In this document: one piece after another, positions 61,675 through 63,845 of the stretch | Position numbering within the stretch: position 1 is the stretch's first letter | How the letters are laid out: the number at the start of each line of letters is the position of its first letter | Origin: an uncultured Clostridia bacterium | GTDB lineage: Bacteria; Bacillota; Clostridia; Lachnospirales; Lachnospiraceae | Reading direction: 5' to 3' | Length of the DNA stretch: 63,845 nt | Assembly: GCA_947643415.1 (NCBI GenBank) | Contig: CANRWA010000018.1 | Coordinates: forward strand, 1 to 63,845 | Made by a program: the position numbers and the translations under genes | Notes under the pieces: generated by a model | The model's database searches: none | What the model saw: the letters and a program-made list of their open reading frames with translations, nothing else | What the model was told of the DNA's origin: nothing

Positions 61675-62514
61675 TTACATATTCATAATATAGTTGACTG
61701 CCTTTTCTGCTTTACCTGCTGCCGATACAATAAACTTGTTATCATTCTTTAAAACCTGTAACCAGTTCTGAATGTATGCAGCAGAGTTTTTGAAGGTTTG
61801 CGGCGTTTCAATCCCTAATATATTTAAGATGCTTGCGCTTCCGATTTCTGCAATCAATTCTTCTTTGCTGTATGTTTCGCTGCCGAAGGCTGCATCCATG
61901 CCGGTTTTTAATCTGTCAAGCCTGGTCTTATGTCCTGTGCTATGCGTCAATTCATGAAATGTTGTACTATAGTATCCATTTGCATTTTGATATTGTTCTT
62001 TTAGCGGAACAACTACCCTATCAGATGAAGGACTATAAAAGGCTTTATTGCTGGCTATTTCTTCAAAAGTGATATGTTCTTTTGTTATATAGTCAATGAT
62101 AACTTTGTCTGCTGCTTCTATTGGCTCTATATCGTTTAAAGGCTCTTCCAGCGGTTCTACTCCGTCAACCTGTGAAATATGAAATACATTGTAGTATCTC
62201 AACATAGGGATTGATACTTTTTCTTTTTCGCCCTTGTCGTTGATTTCTTCCTTTTCAAAGATTTTCCAGAATACAATTATTTCTGATTTTTCGCCTTTTC
62301 TTATATGACCGCCTAACTGCTGCCATTGTTTGAAAGTTGTATATTCTCCGGTATGTTTTAAAAGCATTTGATTTAATAATGAATAAGGCTTTTTACTTAT
62401 TCTATTGAATGCGCCGCTTCTAACACCAGTCCAAGGCTTTTGCCAGGGGATAACCCCTTTTTCTAATTCTTCTATTATCCTATCTGTTACCATTTGATAT
62501 ACGTTTGTTTTCAT
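61675..62514 (-). CDS. ArdC-like antirestriction protein / zincin-like metallopeptidase
   Basis: A 279-residue protein with the ArdC layout: an N-terminal ssDNA-binding domain (VIPWQKPWTGVRSGAFNRIS, GGHIRKGEKSEIIVFWK) and a C-terminal metallopeptidase-like domain with HELTH at 187-191 followed by STGHKTRLDR and the Glu of EELIAEIGSA. ArdC proteins of conjugative elements protect incoming DNA from restriction. Its presence suggests that this part came in by conjugation. The start follows GGAGGTAAACGAAT on its strand. Confidence 0.92.
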   Translation of the reverse strand: MKTNVYQMVTDRIIEELEKGVIPWQKPWTGVRSGAFNRISKKPYSLLNQMLLKHTGEYTTFKQWQQLGGHIRKGEKSEIIVFWKIFEKEEINDKGEKEKVSIPMLRYYNVFHISQVDGVEPLEEPLNDIEPIEAADKVIIDYITKEHITFEEIASNKAFYSPSSDRVVVPLKEQYQNANGYYSTTFHELTHSTGHKTRLDRLKTGMDAAFGSETYSKEELIAEIGSASILNILGIETPQTFKNSAAYIQNWLQVLKNDNKFIVSAAGKAEKAVNYIMNM

Positions 62515-62551
62515 ATTCGTTTACCTCCATTTCTTTAATTTAATTAGATTA

Positions 62552-62659
62552 TACACTAATAGACGTGTAAAATCTATAGGCAAGATGCACGAATAAAAGT
62601 GCAATGAAGCACGAATATTAGTGCAATCTGCCAATAGACAAAGCACGTATATTCGTGTA
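62552..62659. promoter_or_regulatory. Four iterated palindromes upstream of ardC
   Basis: 18-base palindromes at 62552 (TACACTAATAGACGTGTA), 62586 (TGCACGAATAAAAGTGCA), 62608 (AGCACGAATATTAGTGCA) and 62642 (AGCACGTATATTCGTGTA). The spacing is 34, 22 and 34 bases, so the array is symmetric. They lie in the divergent space between ardC and the next gene and look like operators or iterons. Confidence 0.75.
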
Positions 62660-62681
62660 AAATGAAATCACAATCAAACAA

Positions 62682-62814
62682 GAGCAATAGCCAAGGTAGA
62701 CGGAAGTACCACATGGGAAAACAAGACTACAGGACAAGGGCTAGATAGGATAAGAAATTGAAAGCGAAGGAAGAATCCTAGAGATAAACTTAAAGCCACT
62801 AGCCGCTATTGCTC
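62682..62814 (+). ncRNA. Probable structured RNA or leader
   Basis: GAGCAATAGC (62682) pairs with GCTATTGCTC (62805). Inside, GGCTAG (62739) pairs with CTAGCC (62799) and TAGGAT (62746) with ATCCTA (62775). Three nested helices in 133 bases, ending 30 bases before an ORF, make an RNA element likely. I do not recognise the class. Confidence 0.55.
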
Positions 62815-62844
62815 CAATAAAAAGAAAAAACGGAGGTAGGAATT

Positions 62845-63129
62845 ATGTGTATTACAAAATTAGAACTTAATAAAAAGGTACAGGAGTATAGGGAAATGAA
62901 AACTTTATTGGAGCAAGTGCAGAATGAGGTTGATGCAATCAAAGCTGAAATCACTCTTTATATGGTAGAAAATGAAAAAAGCGAAGAAATCACAGTTGAT
63001 GGCAAAGTTACCTATAAAGATTCAAACCGTAGTTCTTTCAATGAGGATGCATTAAAAGAAGCATTGAACACAAGCGATTTAAAACCTTATAAGAAAACAT
63101 CAACTTTTAAGGTATTGAGGGTTAAATAA
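62845..63129 (+). CDS. Small coiled-coil protein, function unknown
   Basis: A 94-residue protein: an N-terminal coiled coil (ELNKKVQEYREMKTLLEQVQ) then a beta part DGKVTYKDSNRSSFNEDALK with KKTSTFKVLRVK at the end. This end resembles small phage or plasmid proteins next to recombination genes, where a similar k-vtyk...f-rv pattern occurs; the link is weak. ATG at 62845 follows AAACGGAGGTAGG. It lies behind the structured RNA. Confidence 0.7.
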   Translation: MCITKLELNKKVQEYREMKTLLEQVQNEVDAIKAEITLYMVENEKSEEITVDGKVTYKDSNRSSFNEDALKEALNTSDLKPYKKTSTFKVLRVK

Positions 63130-63220
63130 CAGTCGTTGCAGCGACATAAAACAGGACTTTAGGCTGCAAGCGTTCCCATCCGTTGGGTGGGAGGTAGTCA
63201 AGAAAAGGAGGTACTACATT

Positions 63221-63316
63221 ATGAAATTTGAAATATTCAACGCTAGGTATACAAAGCTGAGAAAACTATTTCCGGCACATATCGCATACAGAATAACCGT
63301 TATGATGACATTATAA
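63221..63316 (+). CDS. Very short ORF (31 residues), perhaps truncated
   Basis: MKFEIFNARYTKLRKLFPAH then IAYRITVMMTL and stop. It has an excellent ribosome binding site, AAAAGGAGG, so translation is likely. The region before it has two small hairpins (GTCGTTGCAGCGAC; TCCCATCCGTTGGGTGGGA). It ends shortly before an IS110 element, which may have cut it off. Confidence 0.45.
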   Translation: MKFEIFNARYTKLRKLFPAHIAYRITVMMTL

Positions 63317-63436
63317 AAGGGAGCATTCCTGTTAAGTAACAAATAGCGGGTTTGCAAAAAATGAGTGTCTACCCTAGAATAATGATTGTTAACTTGGCGG
63401 TTAATAAAAATCATTTTTCAAAGGAGACACCCACAT
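63317..63436 (+). mobile_element. IS110 element, left non-coding end
   Basis: Between the short ORF and the transposase start are 120 bases with nested pairing: GTGTCT (63365) with AGACAC (63425) and AATGATT (63381) with AATCATT (63409). In IS110-group elements the left non-coding end encodes the bridge RNA. The exact left boundary is not visible. Confidence 0.5.
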
Positions 63437-63845
63437 ATGAATTGTAAACAAAATGAGAAAATCAATCAAGTAAAAGAATCAACTTTGGTAGTTGGAATCG
63501 ACATTGGAAGCACTACACAGTATGCCAGGGCTTTTGACTGGAGGGGCATTGAACTTGCAAAAGTCTTTAAATTCAGTAACAGCAGAGAAGGTTTTGAAAC
63601 CTTCAAAGACTGGATGCGGTGGCTGCAGGACAAGTACAAGAAGTCAGATGTCATTGTAGGGATCGAGCCGACCGGCCATTACTGGTTTGACCTTGGTGCT
63701 TATCTTGAGGAGGAAAGCATCCTGCTGGTTATGGTTAACCCTTATGCGGTAAAGCAGACCAAGGAACTGGATGATAACAGCCAAAGCAAAAATGACAGAA
63801 AAGATCCCAAGGTGATAGCAAAGCTTGTCATTGATGGAAGATATT
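63437..63845 (+). CDS. IS110 family transposase, cut by the window end
   Basis: The first 136 codons of an IS110 (DEDD, RuvC-like) recombinase. The first catalytic Asp is in VVGIDIGSTTQYARAFDWRG near residue 21, and VGIEPTGHYW carries the Glu; NPYAVKQTKELDDNSQSKND and DRKDPKVIAKL follow the family. It should join DNA guided by a bridge RNA. The C-terminal Tnp_20 half is beyond the window. ATG at 63437 follows AAAGGAGACACCC. Confidence 0.95.
   Translation, partial: MNCKQNEKINQVKESTLVVGIDIGSTTQYARAFDWRGIELAKVFKFSNSREGFETFKDWMRWLQDKYKKSDVIVGIEPTGHYWFDLGAYLEEESILLVMVNPYAVKQTKELDDNSQSKNDRKDPKVIAKLVIDGRY

Noticed and set aside
61690..61698. ATAGTTGAC motif inside ardC as an operator
   Set aside because: It lies within the coding 3' end of ardC, where a chance match in AT-rich sequence is likely.

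Overview
The window looks like a chromosomal segment of a low- to mid-GC Gram-positive gut Clostridium relative, most likely a Lachnospiraceae member. The signs are strong AGGAGG ribosome binding sites, frequent TTG/GTG starts, RNase J, IreB/RuvX/DUF1292 synteny, a meso-DAP type MurE, HrcA/CIRCE control of Hsp20, a ZTP riboswitch ahead of split IMP-forming enzymes, and several MATE/Cof-HAD pairs. This placement is inference from gene content; no rRNA or tRNA gene was seen.

Positions 1-50,525 are ordinary core and metabolic chromosome. In order: a GNAT acetyltransferase; a MATE/HAD pair; a Na+/Ca2+ exchanger; a DeoR regulator with a fructose PTS; a secreted metallophosphatase; a CIRCE-controlled pair of Hsp20 genes; a ZTP riboswitch with IMP cyclohydrolase and AICAR formyltransferase; biotin synthase behind a striking palindrome; a polysaccharide deacetylase; an ArsR/HMA/P-type ATPase metal-efflux set; a chemoreceptor; a second MATE/HAD pair with MurE; a FliD-like protein; RsmE, cysteine desulfurase and ThiI; an HPr-like protein; MtaB; the IreB-RuvX-DUF1292-RNase J-MltG-like-TrmR-U32 block; BirA; HflX; an M18 peptidase; an alanine/Na+ symporter; a NeuB-type synthase; SerS; a secreted protein; LysA; a third MATE; DUF308; a dGTPase-type HD hydrolase; and GuaA. 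Many of these serve RNA modification and translation.

The intergenic spaces of the core are rich in non-coding repeats. Family R1 (TAGCTCAACGG...CCGTTGAGCTA) has about seven copies and sometimes supplies the stop codon. Family R2 has a perfect 28-bp stem at 10308-10375. Family R3 is bounded by AGTACAACGAA. A 581-bp imperfect inverted repeat follows murE. A 118-bp hairpin separates the apparent ribosome binding site of rsmE from its start codon. An 86-bp tandem repeat with terminators lies between two convergent genes.

From about 50,630 to the end the sequence becomes visibly AT-rich and mobile. A Tn7-like transposition operon (small TnsA-like protein, TnsB DDE transposase, TnsC AAA+ ATPase, TnsD/TniQ-like protein) starts just past the guaA terminator. 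Its upstream region holds repeated TTTTTGGG and GATAGCG motifs. Behind it are probable cargo genes: a small ORF, a lipoprotein, a SymE-like protein, two related XRE regulators and a secreted beta-helix protein with a long Asn/Asp/Ser linker. Next come a serine resolvase, an ArdC-like antirestriction protein, four evenly arranged palindromes, a probable structured RNA, small ORFs and the beginning of an IS110-family element cut by the window end. The right end of the Tn7-like element could not be placed. The most interesting part of the window is this element beside guaA, followed by the hairpin inside the rsmE translation start region and the RNA/palindrome cluster at 62.5-62.8 kb.
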